From Eudromia elegans (lineage: Eukaryota; Chordata; Aves; Tinamiformes; Tinamidae), in the NCBI GenBank assembly GCA_003342815.1, contig PTEX01000294.1, positions 124,001 through 188,000 of the forward strand: a DNA stretch of 64,000 nt, in the 5' to 3' direction. The position numbers and the translations under genes were made by a program. Shown here piece by piece: positions 46,698-59,300 of the stretch. Position 1 is the stretch's first letter. Every line of letters starts with the position of its first letter. The notes under the pieces are model-generated. The model was not told where the DNA came from. It saw only the letters and a list, made by a program, of their open reading frames with translations, and did not search any database.

Positions 46698-46786
46698 ATT
46701 GCTCTAGTTTTGCTGTGTGGCCTGAGGTTACTCTTATCTTATATTCCCCATCTGCAATGCTGCTCACAGGATTCTTTGGTGATTAT
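46698..46786 (+). mobile_element. MIR-like ancient SINE relic
   Basis: TGCTCTAGTTTTGCTGTGTG, GTTACTCTTATCTTA, CCCCATCTG and CTCACAGGATTCTTTGGTGATTA follow the order of the MIR body (GCTGTGTGACC, TTACTTAACCTC, CCTCATCTGTAAAATGG, CATAGGGTTGTTGTGAGGATTA) with an internal deletion. Plus orientation. Confidence 0.5.
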
Positions 46787-48685
46787 GCTCATGAAGTTAA
46801 TTATGTTGTAAGAATTGATGTATGCCTCTATATCCCAGAAGATATGTCAAAAAAGGAAAACAAAATAACCAGCCTTAAAATTGTTAATTAAGAAACCCAG
46901 ACAACACAGTGAGATTCGGGACAGAAACCTCATCAGATAAATTACTGCCAGAGCCAGAACGGTGCTCCAGGCATTTTGTCCTAGCTGAGCTGCTTCTTCC
47001 ATGGTTAGTGCAACTTAATGTATCTCATTTCATATATGTATATTTGCACTGTGATCCGCTAACATTCATTTGCTAAAACATCAGCTTTCCCGTGTCCTGC
47101 AGAACGACCCGTGATTCATCAGCAACGGGGCGCCTGCTGGGGTGCACATCATATCAAAGGAATTCTAGCTCTCTTGGCAGGCTCCAAGTGAGCTCTATCT
47201 CTGGTGGAGTTTGGATTTTGAGCGTGATCAACCAGTATAAACCCCATAGATTTAAAGTATTAGTGTTCCTGTCCCCAGCCAAATTGCCTTTGAGATGGTG
47301 TAGCTCCCTCTCCAGGATTAACTCTCAAAAGTGTTTTTTATCAGGCAAAATGTGTGTTCCAGTTTAATTTTTTTGATGTGACACTCTAAGAGAATTTTGA
47401 ATTCTCTTGCTATTTATGATGTACCTGTGTCGGTGTGCAGACAGGTTGTATTTCTAAAGTGCAGGTTGTGTTGCTAAAGATTTTTACTTTGCAATTAACA
47501 GGGCGAGAAAAAAAAAAGGACAAGATTTAACTGCAACAGTGTTCAAAGTGAACACTACCTCAAGTTTAGTGTATTTTTAACAAAAAATTTGCAATCAAGT
47601 ATTTTTTTTTTTGTTCTGGAACAGTTGCTTTTGTCTATGTTATGATCTGCTTAGTGCAAATAGGTGAAAAAGAGAGATAGTGGCTGCATATTTTTACAAC
47701 TTGCTTGTGAAGCAGCAGTTCAAAATACTCACATGCTCCATGCCTGTGAGTGTTCTGCAGTTTTTGGTTGCTGTTTGTGTATCACAGAGAGACAAAATTG
47801 CAGGGATGAGGGAAAGATGGGGGGAAGATTTCTCTCTCTGCAGTTAATTCTCTAAGGCTTTTGCTTAGTCCAGTTTTGAATGGCTGAAGCTACTGAAGTG
47901 ATTCAAGCTATGACATTTTGGCAGGGTGTTAAACAAAATCTGGCAGAGGTGTCATGACTGAAGGGCTGGTTTTGTTTGCCCTGAAATCTGTAGCAAATCT
48001 TTTACTGGCTTCAACTGGAACAGGATTGGGTCCTCAGAGTCATTTAATTTGAATAAATTCAGACCAAAAAAAGGCAAAAGACTTCTCTGTTATATACCAT
48101 TACACTGTTACAATCTCTTTCAGCCTTTCTCCCTCTGTTTAGTGTCCTTTAATGCAACCAAGACTCTCTGCGTAGTAAAATGAGCTGCTTTTGCTGAATT
48201 CTGAGTAATAAAAGTAACCCTGGATTAGTAGTCCCCGTCTGCTCAGTCTCTTGCATTCTTGCATTGCCTGGTGTGTGATTATTTCTTTTTATCCTCTTCA
48301 TTTTTGGCCTCATACTGGAAGTAGAAGCTCTTCAGAGACATGCTTTAAAAAAATCAATTAAGAGAGGAAAAGCTAATTGATTATTTTATTATTATTTTTT
48401 ATTATTTTCTATATTAGAGGGCCCATTACACTTTGCCAATCCCTAATGAAAGGCAAGTTTACTGCGGTCTATTTTACTACGCTTGTTCAGAATTGTTTGC
48501 CTTGTTGTCTTGATGTTATAGCTTTCTTTTTTTCTTCTTATTTATGGATAAAAGGGCACTTAATTTATTCAGGGCAATTTGTGTTAGTTTCATTTTCAGA
48601 AGTGTTATTTTGGATTTCTAACGAGTTCAGCAGGAGCTATTGAGATCAAATTATCTGCAAATGAATTTCTACTCTGTTCTTCCAG

Positions 48686-49333
48686 ATGCCCAAAGACAAG
48701 GATTTCTCACATCACTGGACGTTAAAATAGAACACAATGAACATAAAATTGTGCATAGGTAAGAAGAGTGTTTCTGAGTATGTATTATAAAATACCATGC
48801 AAATTCTGTAAGCTGAGCCCAATTCTCTCTCAAACTTCTGTCTGTTGGAAATGGACTGTTCTGGGAGCAATTTTGGATTTTGAGGGCAATAGTGACTTAT
48901 TCTAAATTCTTTTTAATGAGGAGAAAATATTAGAGAAACGGTTCTGGGAGGGTCCAGAGAAGCAGCTCACAGCTGAGGCCAAGCAAGTCACCTGAAGAGA
49001 TTTGAGAAAGATCCAACAAACAAAATTGCAGCAAACCAGGTCCACTTGCTTACAGTGCAGGTACTGATCTGTCTGAATGCTGTCTTGAGGTGTTTGCCTG
49101 CCTTTTACTGTACTATGTTTCCATTTTTCCTGTGCCAAAGCTCAAATGATGAAGCAATGTTTATGACCTTCCTCCCCACTTCTTTCTACCTTTTAGTGAT
49201 GTCCCTCTAGCTTTCTCTGAGCTGGATGTATTTTACAAGGCACAGTTGCTGGCTGTGATATCCAGTAAAGATGGAACAGTGACAGTGATCTTGGGCACTA
49301 ATGAAGTGTCTAGACTGCCTGTCTGCCCTTGAC
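48686..49333 (+). CDS. Candidate last two exons of an unrecognised gene
   Basis: Exon A is 48686-48758 (acceptor TGTTCTTCCAG, donor GTAAGA) and exon B is 49197-49333 (acceptor CTTCTTTCTACCTTTTAG). Only one frame of exon A is open, and its phase joins exactly to an open frame in exon B (split codon AG|T, Ser). The joined tail is about 68 residues. It contains GFLTSLDVKIEH, then SDVPLAFSELDVFYKAQLL and DGTVTVILGTNEV, and ends LPVCP and TGA at 49331-49333. AATAAA follows at 49388-49393, as a terminal exon should have. The LL..ISS..DGTVTVILGT stretch is loosely like the last blades of sema-type beta-propellers, but this is too weak to name a family. No upstream exon with the needed phase (ending in phase 1) was established. 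It could be a decayed gene or chance. Confidence 0.25.
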
Positions 49334-49387
49334 TTATGTTGGCTGTGTAATATTCAGAAGGAGAAGGGACTTTGGTGGGGGGGAGTG

Positions 49388-49393
49388 AATAAA
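49388..49393 (+). terminator. Poly(A) signal AATAAA after the candidate exon B
   Basis: Located 55 bases after the stop codon of the candidate terminal exon. The hexamer is common in AT-rich DNA, so support is modest. Confidence 0.25.
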
Positions 49394-49419
49394 TAAGCAG
49401 CTATAGTTTGAGATGATGG

Positions 49420-52400
49420 AGGTAAGAGGAAATAGGGCTAGATGTTTTAAGAACTGATTGGGAAAGAATTGGGACACATTTTGGCTTTTCAGACTCCTGG
49501 TAGGAGGAAGTTCTGATGTATAAGGGTGTAGATGAGCCTAAACTGAGATACTGGAGAAGGAAATTCTGACTTCTAAGTGTAATACTTAATTTTGGGGCAC
49601 ACTAGTACTGTCTTTAATATCTAACTTCTTTCATGTACTCATTTACCTCCATATATTCTTGCAGACTATAAGATTAAGACGTAAATGGTCAGGTCTTGGT
49701 GGGAATGAGCCTAGTTCCAGAGGCTGGCCCAGTGTATTCAAAACTCACGCATTTAAATGTTTCCTCTCTAAGGTTACCAGTGGCTAGTCATATTTTTTTT
49801 AAGAAACAAAACTCTTGAGCTTACCAAGAGAATGCCACAACATCTGTCAAAACCAGGAGTCAGTGCAGCTCAATGGAAACTTATAATATAGACTAGTGTT
49901 TCTCCAGCCCAAATCTCTTTAAGCTCTTTTCTAGTAGTGGACCTCAAAACTGAGATATATATGCTCAGATTCAGCTTTTGGGTGATGAATCAAAGACTGA
50001 CCTCGTTGCTGAGCCATGGACCTATCTGTATTTTATGACTTCCAGAGATACATAAGGCACTCTGAATAAGCCACTACTTGTGGCTTCCCTAGTGCTCATT
50101 CTGACTGACTTGCTGCTTACCAAACTACTCTAAGTGCTCTTAGCTGTTGCTGTGCAATTTCCTGGGTAAAGGAGCTCTGGAATGTAAAAGTGTATCCATC
50201 CGCAGGCATTATGCCAGATTCCAGGACTTCAGTGAAGCAGTAAAAGATCATCTGAAATTGGAATGGCCTGGAGATTCCACCGAGGATCCAATCAACCTTA
50301 GGCAACTCAAATGACCAGAGAGTAACCCTTAAAAAGCATGTGAATGATCTGAGACTTAAGCATCAAAATTCGTGTTAGGTTGTAATTACGATAATGTCTG
50401 CGCTCCATACACGTGTTTCTTTGCTCTAAATATTCTTGATACAGGAGGTGAAGGGCCATGTGGCATACAGGAACATCCAAAGTGTGATGCTTTAACCATT
50501 TATCCAGAACTGATCAACTGAAATATACAGCCAAAAACTGAGAAATGGATTTGCAGAAATAGTAAATGCATAAACTGCATTTTTGATTTCAATCAAAAAA
50601 CTGCAGATGCTGCTAGGATAGAACAAATATTAATTCAGAGGCTAAAATAAAGCAGTTTTAGTTTGCTAAAATGGGAATCCAGGCTTTTACCCTGTATTTG
50701 GTCTCAAGACAGAATCTTGGATTGGGTTGAATCCCTTCATATAAACTGATTTAAATCATTTTTGTAGGATGGTAAGAAAGGTATATTCATGTTAAGTATG
50801 TTCCAGACATAATGTATTACTTGCCTGTGTTTTGGAGCTGGTTCTAGTTTCCTCTGCAATAGGTTTTATGTGCCCCCTAAATTGGCGATAGGTAAGTAAG
50901 GAAGAAGGCCTTGCTATTCTCTGCCAGTTAGGTCTTTGCAGCCCCTTCATTGTTTTGCTCCTTTGATTTTCTGATAGTGAAACACCCTAAAACTAGCAGA
51001 AAAATCCAGATTATTTATTCTGTGCGCTCTAACAAGCTTTTGTGTGTTTGCTTAGAGAAAACTTTTACTATGTTTACTATATGTTTACTATATTATCCAG
51101 GAAACAGTTTTTCCCTGCTTTAATCCATGCTGGACAAAATGGATTCCAACGAAGATTCTTCTGATTTGGAAGTATTTTATGTACAGGGCAGTGATGAATC
51201 ATAGTCTGTCTTCTTTGTCGCTTCCCGCTACTATAACAACATTAAATTTGCTCGATTGACTTTTGATATACACAGTGAGCTACTTCCAAGGGATAATATG
51301 TTGACCCAGCATCACCTTTCACTTGCTCTTGCTGCATCTTCTCAGGGAGCATTTTGGTAGAGGAACTCTGTAATTGTTAATATGTGATCCCAGGACTTTG
51401 CTTTGTTTTCTGGACATTGGAGATTTTTAATTACTTTTTTCCATATGTGTGATAATTCTTGAAGACCTCCCTAAACTTCATGTTCTTCCCTGTAGGCTGA
51501 AGCCAATTAGTCTCTATTTGGCAGAGCAGATTAGAGGGGTGGAGGGAGGATTGCAGGTAACAGCAAAATGAGCTACTGTCTCTCAGCTGAGACCTCATTT
51601 GTCTTGTTTCACATGCCCTCATGTTCCCTGTATGCTGTCACCCCTGATATTTAATGATTTGATCCACCTGAAAAACAGCTGGAAAAAATCTCTGATGGAT
51701 CAAGGAAAGAGCCGTTAATGCTAGCAAAGGGTAAATCATAACACTGTGCCCAACAGCAGCTAGAGCACTCGCTTTGCTCTATGTCTGAAGTGGAGGAAAT
51801 TGAGGTTCTTTAAATGATGCCTCTAAAAATCAATTGCTTAACAGAGTTGGTCTCTGAGGCTAGGGCCTGGTGCCAGGCATCCTCCCACAGAACACAGGAG
51901 ACCCTTTTGAGGTGTAAGAAAATAAGTCTCTTTCTCCCTGTGTTGGAAAGGAGCCATATGAATTTATTGCGAGCACAAGGCAAAGAGGGATCCTTCCCTG
52001 AAAAGGACCAGAGTACTCCCTCTGCTTTGAGTGCTCCGAGTGCAAATAAAATGAGCTGCATTTCAGTCATTCCTTTCTCGAGCACCTAGTTCTGTTTGGC
52101 AACGACAGCTCTCCGTTGGCACGGACATCCCAAACAGCTCTCCCACGTTTTGCTTGGGAACAGCCAACAAGTTGTTGAGACCAAGGAGTCAGCACATCTG
52201 GCTAAATTAAGTATCAGAATCTCAAGGTATCCCCGAATTCAGCAGATACAAGTGAACTGATGTTTGTGTTTCTTCAGCAGGTTGCTGATTAAAAGCAGCC
52301 CAGTTGCAGTCCCCCTCCCTACCCACCTGCACTTGAGTCCTCATCTCCTCTATCCATTTATTTCCTTTTGCAGTTTGCCACTGATGTAGCTCCCCAAGCT

Positions 52401-52640
52401 GCTTGTAGGAAGTGATAAATGTTGCTGGGAGAGGGAACAGCAGGACGTGGCTGTGCTTTCTCATCCCTGCTACGTGGACACGCTGTCTTTACATGGCAGG
52501 CCCGCTGTGCTGACCCCATTGCTCCTCTCCTTTCTGGCTCTATCCACGTTTCAATTCACTCTTTCACTCAAGTGCACCTATACGCGGCAGGCCTGTGTTC
52601 CCCATAGCAGCCTGTCCCCCACCTTAGCGTATCCGTGGTC
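49420..52640. other. Intergenic stretch before the presumed PAK1 promoter
   Basis: No recognised coding exon or repeat family. GC content rises toward 52.6 kb. A GTAAGT donor at 50893 follows a short segment with stops in its frames and is not called. Confidence 0.45.
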
Positions 52641-52848
52641 TCAAATTCCACTTTTTCTCTCCACAGAGCCGCACGCCAAGCTAAAAAACCCACTGTTCCC
52701 CACGCGGACGCAAGACGCGGAGGCTCCGGAGCTGGGGCACAAGCAGCACCCACCTTCCTCGGCCACAAGGTAGAGGCACCTGGGCCCCGGGAAGGGGGGA
52801 CACGAGCAGCCCCGTGGCCAGCCCCCTTTCTTGCCACCCCTTCCCATT

Positions 52849-52868
52849 CCCGCCCCCGCGGAGCCAAT
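52849..52868 (+). promoter_or_regulatory. GC box plus CCAAT box
   Basis: An Sp/KLF-type CCCGCCCCCGC is directly followed by GGAGCCAAT, an NF-Y-type site. The pair sits about 95-110 bases before the candidate donor, at a normal distance upstream of a start site. Confidence 0.6.
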
Positions 52869-52899
52869 GGGAGCCGCGAGGCGGGCAGGGCGGCGGGAG

Positions 52900-52961
52900 G
52901 CGGCGCCGGCCCCGCGGCGGGGGGAGCGCAGAGCCGGGCGGCACCTTGCGGCGTTTGGAAG
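52900..52961 (+). other. PAK1: Probable noncoding first exon of PAK1 (start approximate)
   Basis: The sequence ends GCGTTTGGAAG and is followed by GTGAGTC, a consensus donor, immediately downstream of the GC and CCAAT boxes. PAK1 is the Rac/Cdc42-activated serine/threonine kinase. Its coding sequence begins in a later exon; codons for the conserved N-terminus (MSNNGLDIQDKPPAPP) were looked for and not found in this window. The identity is inferred from synteny only. Confidence 0.4.
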
Positions 52962-53099
52962 GTGAGTCTCGCCGGGCCGCCGAGTTGGTCGAGGAGGTGG
53001 GGGGGCACCGGCAGCGGGGGATAGAGGAAGAAAACGGCCTCTTCTTCCTCCCACCCCTCGGCTCTTTCATTTAACAAAGGAGCTTGTCGGGGACCAGGC

Positions 53100-53130
53100 T
53101 GCGTGTGTGTGTGTGGAGGGGGGGGGGGGA
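53100..53130. repeat. (GT)n tract followed by a run of G
   Basis: A short GT dinucleotide run and then an uninterrupted G run of about 11, just inside the presumed PAK1 intron 1. Together with the G-rich stretch at about 52995-53020 it has the composition of a possible G-quadruplex region. Confidence 0.7.
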
Positions 53131-53323
53131 TTTAGGCAAGCGCAAAGAATTGGGGGGCCCCTTTGCGGGCTGATGTAGCCCCCCCGGTTTGTGTGACTGC
53201 TGCATAGGGATGGCAAGGTGGGAGTGTGTTCCCTCACCACCTCACCTCCCTCAGCCCACTGTGGTGAAATCGTGGGTTTTTGCTGTTAAAGTACTTTAAA
53301 GCAAAGCTGAACTAAGGTAATTC

Positions 53324-53380
53324 AGGTTGAAAGGGACCCTAGGAAGGGTTTAGCCCAGCGTCTGGCTCAGAGCAGAGTCT
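53324..53380 (-). mobile_element. Possible eroded CR1 3' region
   Basis: AGGTTGAAAGGGACCCTAGG followed by TTAGCCCAGCGTCTGGCTCA and GAGCAGAGTC follows the CR1 reverse-complement order (GGTTGGAAGGGACCTCTGGA, TAGTCCAACC, GCTCAGAGCAGGGTC) with many changes. The terminal octamer repeat is not visible. Confidence 0.45.
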
Positions 53381-56300
53381 TCTGCTTGGGAAGTGGGTGG
53401 CTGCAAAGGGACCTCTGTGGGTGCTCTTGGATATTCCTGAGCCTGAAGGAGAGGCAGCACCAGCAGGATGGGTCCCTTGGGGCAGTGAGGCTCTTTTCTT
53501 CCTCTGTGCATGGAAATGCCCTAATCCACTGCTCTCCCCTGCCAGCAATCCCTGTTCTCCGTGCTTTTGTTGTCCAGAGGGCTTAAAATTCATGACTGTG
53601 GGGACTGGCTGGCTCCATCCGCCCGTGTGTCGTGGTGCATCTGCTCCCACCAAGCATTACTTGAGCCTTACTCAGACACTGCCTCCGGGAGTTTGTCTTC
53701 GGGAACAAACCCGATAAATAAACAGACATCCAAAACTGCCTCTTGGCTGGGGAGCATTGCAAGGCATCTACATCCTGTGGTGATTCGGTGTGTTTTGTGT
53801 ACGTAAGACCGCTTGCAAAAGACGCTGAGTTTTGCCTAAGCTTCCCAAAGTGAAAGTGGGGGTTGTAGCTGGATGAAATGGCTGTGTGCACAGGCGGAAG
53901 GGAGCTTGTTCTCTGCTCGCGCTCACTCTTTGTACAGTGACTCATGGGTTGCCCTTCACGAAACCGCCTCCCCCTTCTCCGTACCTGGAGCTTCCTGGTG
54001 CTGTGCACGCTGCCCGGGAAAGCAGGGAGCATCTTCGGGGCGGCCCCTCTCACACCCTAACTTATGACTGAGAGGCTCACGGCTCCACAGGGTAAGCCTG
54101 AAAAACCTCCCCTTTGCACAGAGGGGTCTGCTAGGTGCATAGAAACTGCCTTTCCCCATACGTTTTCTGTGGGTTAGTCAGGGGAGTAAAGCTCTTCGTA
54201 TGGAGAGCAGACCTTGAAATGCATCTTAATACTGACTCTGCTGAGCTCTGAAGTGCTCTCATATCATGGGACAGAAGCAATTCTCACTGTGCTGTATGGC
54301 AGTGCTGGACTTCAGAAATAGCGGTTGCTAAGTGAGGTGGGTCCTCGGTTTTTCTGAGCTGCTCTAAATGGGATGATGTAGCTGCCTTTCTTTGCCTTAG
54401 AAATGTGGGGCTTTTTGGAAAAGCTAAAAATAAAACTAAAAAGGAAAGTTCCTGTAGCATGACAGCATGAATGCTTGGTCTGGTTTTAGGGAGTACACTG
54501 TGACTTTTTAGATGTTGTCTGAGGAAAGTGTACAAATTCCAAGGCTTTTGGCTCATACTTTTCCATGCATCACAGGGTTATTAGGAAGAACGTGTGATAA
54601 GCTGAGCTCATCTTCTGTGAGTGAAAATAGATTTCTTGCTTATTCTGTTCTTCACTACCTTGCTTGCACTGGGTTGAAAACTGATGTTAGCTTTTTCTTT
54701 TGTCAACAAAGGTCAAATAACTGCTTGATTGCTATCAACTTGTGTGTTTTTTTCCAAGCCTGTGCAGAACTTCCTCAGCTCTGACTACAAGTGCACAGAT
54801 TTCACCTCATTTGCTAACTAACTCTGTTGATATGAGTAACCTGCAACCTGACTTCTGTCTCTTGCGCACTTGTCTCACTTCCTAGGCATGGGAAGTTTTG
54901 TAATTTCAGAAGTTTGTTGTTATGGCCTAGTTCCCTTATAATCTTAAGAGTTTGCAGAACTGTGTGTAGCTGAAATATATATGTGTATTTTTGAGGGAGC
55001 AAAATGTAGCAATGACCAAGAGTTCCGCCCTTAAAATGATCTGGATTTACAGTTCATCTTGTCAGCAGCAGATGATAACAGAAGCCAACGAGTTTGCAAA
55101 GGGATCTGCAAAACAACCACACTTTGTTAGAGAGTACAAGAAACAGGCTGAGACTAAACAACTAAAAGCCAAAGTCATATTTCTTTAAAGCCCCACCGAT
55201 TGTTAGTCCTTTGACAGGTACAAGAATATGTCTCATTGGTGTTTATAGCTGCGTGAAGGCAAAAGGATATTGTGTGCAAGGGCCGTGCTGTGTGGAAAAA
55301 CTCTTTTTCTGCACTTGGCAAGGAACTGTTTTCTCACATCTTGGCCTGTATAGGAGTTGAGGAGAACTTAGACACGTTCTGTTTGATTCTGGGGATTTGT
55401 TCTTATGGAGAAAAAAAAAAGTAATTGGTCCAGTTTGATGCCTTTCGTATCCTTTTGCATGGTTCTCACCTTAGAATCTTATTTCCGGAGAGAAGTGTCC
55501 CAGTTGCCATGACACCAGTTGAAGCAAAACTGGGACTGTCAGCAGACTAATGCAAGACCTAAGTCACCCTAATCAATTCTTCTGTTAGGAGCATAAGGCA
55601 TGTGATGCTCTTTGGGAATGAAGAGCTTAAAAACCCTGATTAATGCTGACCAAGCCTTTGCTCAAAGTTAAGTCCAAGCTTGAAAGTGGCAACACTCAGT
55701 CCTGCTGCTGGCAACAGCTCCTGGCTTTGTCCTGTCCATCCCCATGCAGTTCTATCGATGGAGCTACTGATGGAGTCCTCGAGTTCCTCCCACGCTGTCT
55801 CCTTTCTGGCAGGTGGAAGTGGGTTGTGTGTTGCAATTTGGGGCCTTTCATGACATTCTTTTCACTAACTCATAGATCCTTAGAACTCAGCTTGTCTCCC
55901 TAGGCTGCCTGTGTGATCAGAGGAGAGGAAGAGGTCTCTTTGGGATGTGCTACGCAGCATCCTCTAGTAGGCATTTTAAAGCAGGTCAGGTGAGTTGCAC
56001 TCCAGAAATGCTGATTTCTCTTTGTAGTCACCCTAGTTTCTTTCATTTCACATGTGTTGGATGTGGTGGCAAGTAGGTGAGATGAGTTTGCGAAACTCAT
56101 CTCACTTTAAGTGTGCAGGCAGGCAGCGGTTTTAAAATAAACCAGCCCCCTCCCAGTTTTAGCGCTGGTGTGTTGGGGGTTGGGGAGGTGAAACAAGAAA
56201 CAAGCGCATTTACAGAGGAATTTGAAGGAAAAACTGTTCATTTCTGGTTTATTCACCAATATACTTCTGGCAGACTGTATAAGCTCAAGAATAGCTGTGT

Positions 56301-59300
56301 AAATTGGACATCTAAGTATTCTGGCCTTCAATAGTAGCTAACAATCTTGTAGCTAAAGGTGTTTTTTTTTATATGTCGTGCATCTAGTTTGAGGTGCAAG
56401 TTAAACATTGACTTTCCGTAGCTTCTTTCCTTCTTGTAATCTGTGCTCTTTGAACCTAGTACATAGATGTTATTACTGCCACTCTTACATTGTTACAACT
56501 GCCTTGACATCACTGTTTTTCCTGCTTCCCTTCTAGAATCAATGAAGTCAAGTGGTGATAAATCAGGTCACTTTTCTTCATCTTAGATTTAAAAAAAAAA
56601 GATATTGGACAGAAGTTTTATCTTATGAAAAACAGCCGAAATAAGGAGACTCTGGAAGTAGTAACCAAAGGTGTTCTCCGAAAATAAATGTTTTCTACTA
56701 CAGTAGCCCTTTGTGGTGCCAGTTGCAGCATGAGAGGTATTGGACATAACATCCTGTGGCTACCTTGAGGTATATGACGTTTAGCTGCAAATATCTCCTT
56801 GCTCTTGCTGGGACTGCAGACAAATCAAATGATAACTACGTGCTGTGGTGAAATACATTAATCAAGGCTAATATGGAGCGTAAGGCCCTTTCATGGCTTG
56901 TGTTCTTGTTTTCTGTAGAGTCAGTCCATACCTATAATCAAAGTGGGGAATAGGGAAGGAAGAAGATTATTATGCTTGGGGCATGTGTATGTGTGCATAT
57001 ATTGCAAGGGAAGTTGTACACGTTTACCATAAGCATTGTTTCCTGCCCTTAGGAGCTTGGTGTGTATAGCTACGACATACCTGAGGTTTGTAGTTGCAGT
57101 TAGGAGCTGTAAAATCCTGCCTTTCGATGGCTTTCTAGATGGCAGCAGGGAGGAGGCAGATCAAATAGGAAAGGGTATGGGAGAGACTGGCAGGGTGCTT
57201 TGCTAAGGTGTCACAGCACTGCTGTTGGACTTTGAAGTCCTTTCTGAACTGCCTACTTTCTTAGTGACTGGTGGTGATATAACAGAATTCTGCATAATGC
57301 CTCTTTTACAGGTCTGAGCCTATTTCTGATGGCTCTGATTCATGATATAGGAGCTTAATTGAGAAATACATTTAATTTGAACTGATGTCTTACTGTATGT
57401 ATTCTTTTTTTCTTCATTTGCATATAGAAAGCTTTGTGGAATATGAAATAACCATACTTTATGCTCAACACAGTGATGTATTTTTCTGCACCTACACATT
57501 CCCAAATAGTACATTTTCAACTGATCTTAAGATACGAGTGCCTTGGTCATTTAACCTGAACTCCTTCATAGACTGGAGAAATGATTCTACTTCTACAAGT
57601 TAATTTAGATTTAATTCCCCACTTTTCTATAAAGGAACTTTACAGAGTTTCAAGTAATCAAGTTCAATATGAAGGCTTTGTGCCAGAATGAATTCATCAT
57701 TTTATTTCAGTAGGCATTTCAAGAATGTCTTGTTTTGGTATTGCATTAGAGATGCTAGAAAATTGAAAGTTGTTTGGGAAGAAGGGAAAGCTGTTGCTTT
57801 TTTGTTTTTGTTAAATAGATATAGTGACTTTAAAGACTTCTGCCATTTAGCAGTCTAGTTATAGTTCTGATGTGTTTCTGCACCTGTGTAACACACCTGA
57901 AAGGCGGAAAGACCTTGAGTTTTAGCTTGAATCATAAACATTAGTGATTAGAATACAAGATGGGAAAAGAAAAAAGAGGTGATGGAAGGATGTAGCTAAT
58001 AGATAAACAGTAAATCCTGCTGTTGCTATAAAGGATTCCCTTCAGCTGAGGACTGTGTTTTGACCTCAGTGTCAGCTGCAGCTGGTGGTTTGAGGCTGTC
58101 ACTGAGCTGTAGGACCCTGTGTGATGAGGAAGAGGAAGAAAGATGGATCTAGGCTGCTAATGTATCTTTTGCCTTTCTAGTTCATTAAGCTGCTCACCCA
58201 AGTCTGAATTTTGGTGCTCTTCATATTAAAAGCCAAATTTAAGAGTCAAGTGACAGCTGCAATGACCAGGGAGTGTGTACTATAAGAAAGAGAATTAGCA
58301 GCAGATGGGCACATCAGGCTTTGAAATGCAGTATTGATTAATTCATTAAAATTAATAAGACACTCAATTACAGAACTCCCATTGCATTTTTCAGCTCTTC
58401 TGGAGATAGAACAACTTTTATGTACCTGTCCTTTAAAGAGCACCTCACTCAAAATAAATTGTAGTGTCATTTCCTTCACAGACCACAAAAATGTGTTAAC
58501 TCTTAGTGAAGCCCAAATTTGTCTGTGATCTGTTCTGTAAAACACAGGGTTTTTTAAAGGTCCCTAACTCTGGCAGGCTTAATCATTGTAGCACGTGCTA
58601 GGTAAAAATTGCTTTAGTGAGAGTGATCTAAGCCAGTGTATTTCTGGACTAACACTGTAGTTAAGGTCAAAAGTAAAAACATAGAGATCCAGACACATTC
58701 AAACACTAAGGATGAAAGCTTTTTTTTTTGCGATATGAATCTTGTGTAACAGGTTCTTACCCACAGACACTGAGAGAAGAAGGAAATTTCTTCAGACTGG
58801 TTAATTTTTACCAAAGAGAACAAGTTTATATAAAAATGAAGTGTGTAGCAGGAAACTTTCTTTGGCTTAAACTCAGGAATTCAAGGAACAAGTTTGTGAA
58901 AGCGTGTATGGGTTCTTAGAAAGGAAAAATGTCATTTTTTTGGAAATTCTTCAGAAGTATATATATAATTTCCATAATGCAGAAATGTGGTTTTCCGGCT
59001 ACAGATCTTATTGCCTTGAGAAACCTAAATGGCTTTAAGCTGGATTTCCAGTGTAATTCTCTATGCTTTCCTAAGTATTGTACTTTGTTAAATAATATCT
59101 TTAATAAAGGATTTGCTGAAGCTGTGGTTTGAGCTACTCAATTCCTGGCCCTTCTCTCTGAAATGAGAAACTGCTGTAGAAATATTCAGTTTTCATAGAG
59201 AAGTGAGAGCAAGAGGAAGATGAAGATGTAAAATGAAGATCTGCAGTGACTGAATCAGGATCTTAATCCAGATTCTCTGGTGGTTCTAGTGAACTGCAAT

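Larger units (their letters stand above)
35400..48685. other. Gene-poor, AT-rich stretch with ancient repeats
   Basis: No recognised protein-coding gene. It holds MIR-like relics (37621-37705, 44575-44680, 46698-46786), a diverged tandem duplication (38386-38570) and a splice-bounded open segment (36614-36713). Noncoding splice-bounded segments with stops in all frames, such as about 36995-37094, are treated as chance. Confidence 0.45.
52640..53080 (+). promoter_or_regulatory. CpG-island promoter, probably of PAK1
   Basis: A dense CpG island with a GC box (CCCGCCCCCGC, about 52849-52859) followed at once by a CCAAT box (52864-52868). A strong donor GTGAGT lies at 52962, about 95 bases further on. 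The layout indicates a + strand TATA-less promoter with a start site near 52890-52920. PAK1 is the next gene after AQP11 on this side in human, is transcribed in this relative direction, and has noncoding first exons. The overlapping open frames on both strands here reflect GC richness and have no family match. Confidence 0.6.

Noticed and set aside
47103..47187. Possible exon with strong acceptor (GTGTCCTGCAG) and GTGAGC donor
   Set aside because: Its open frames end in phase 0 or 2, whereas the candidate exon at 48686 needs a preceding phase 1. No link to another exon could be made.
52568..53077. Several 86-169 codon frames on both strands in the CpG island at 52.6-53.1 kb
   Set aside because: They overlap each other in all frames, are rich in Pro/Arg/Gly, and cross the promoter elements and the donor site. 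This is typical of CpG islands.
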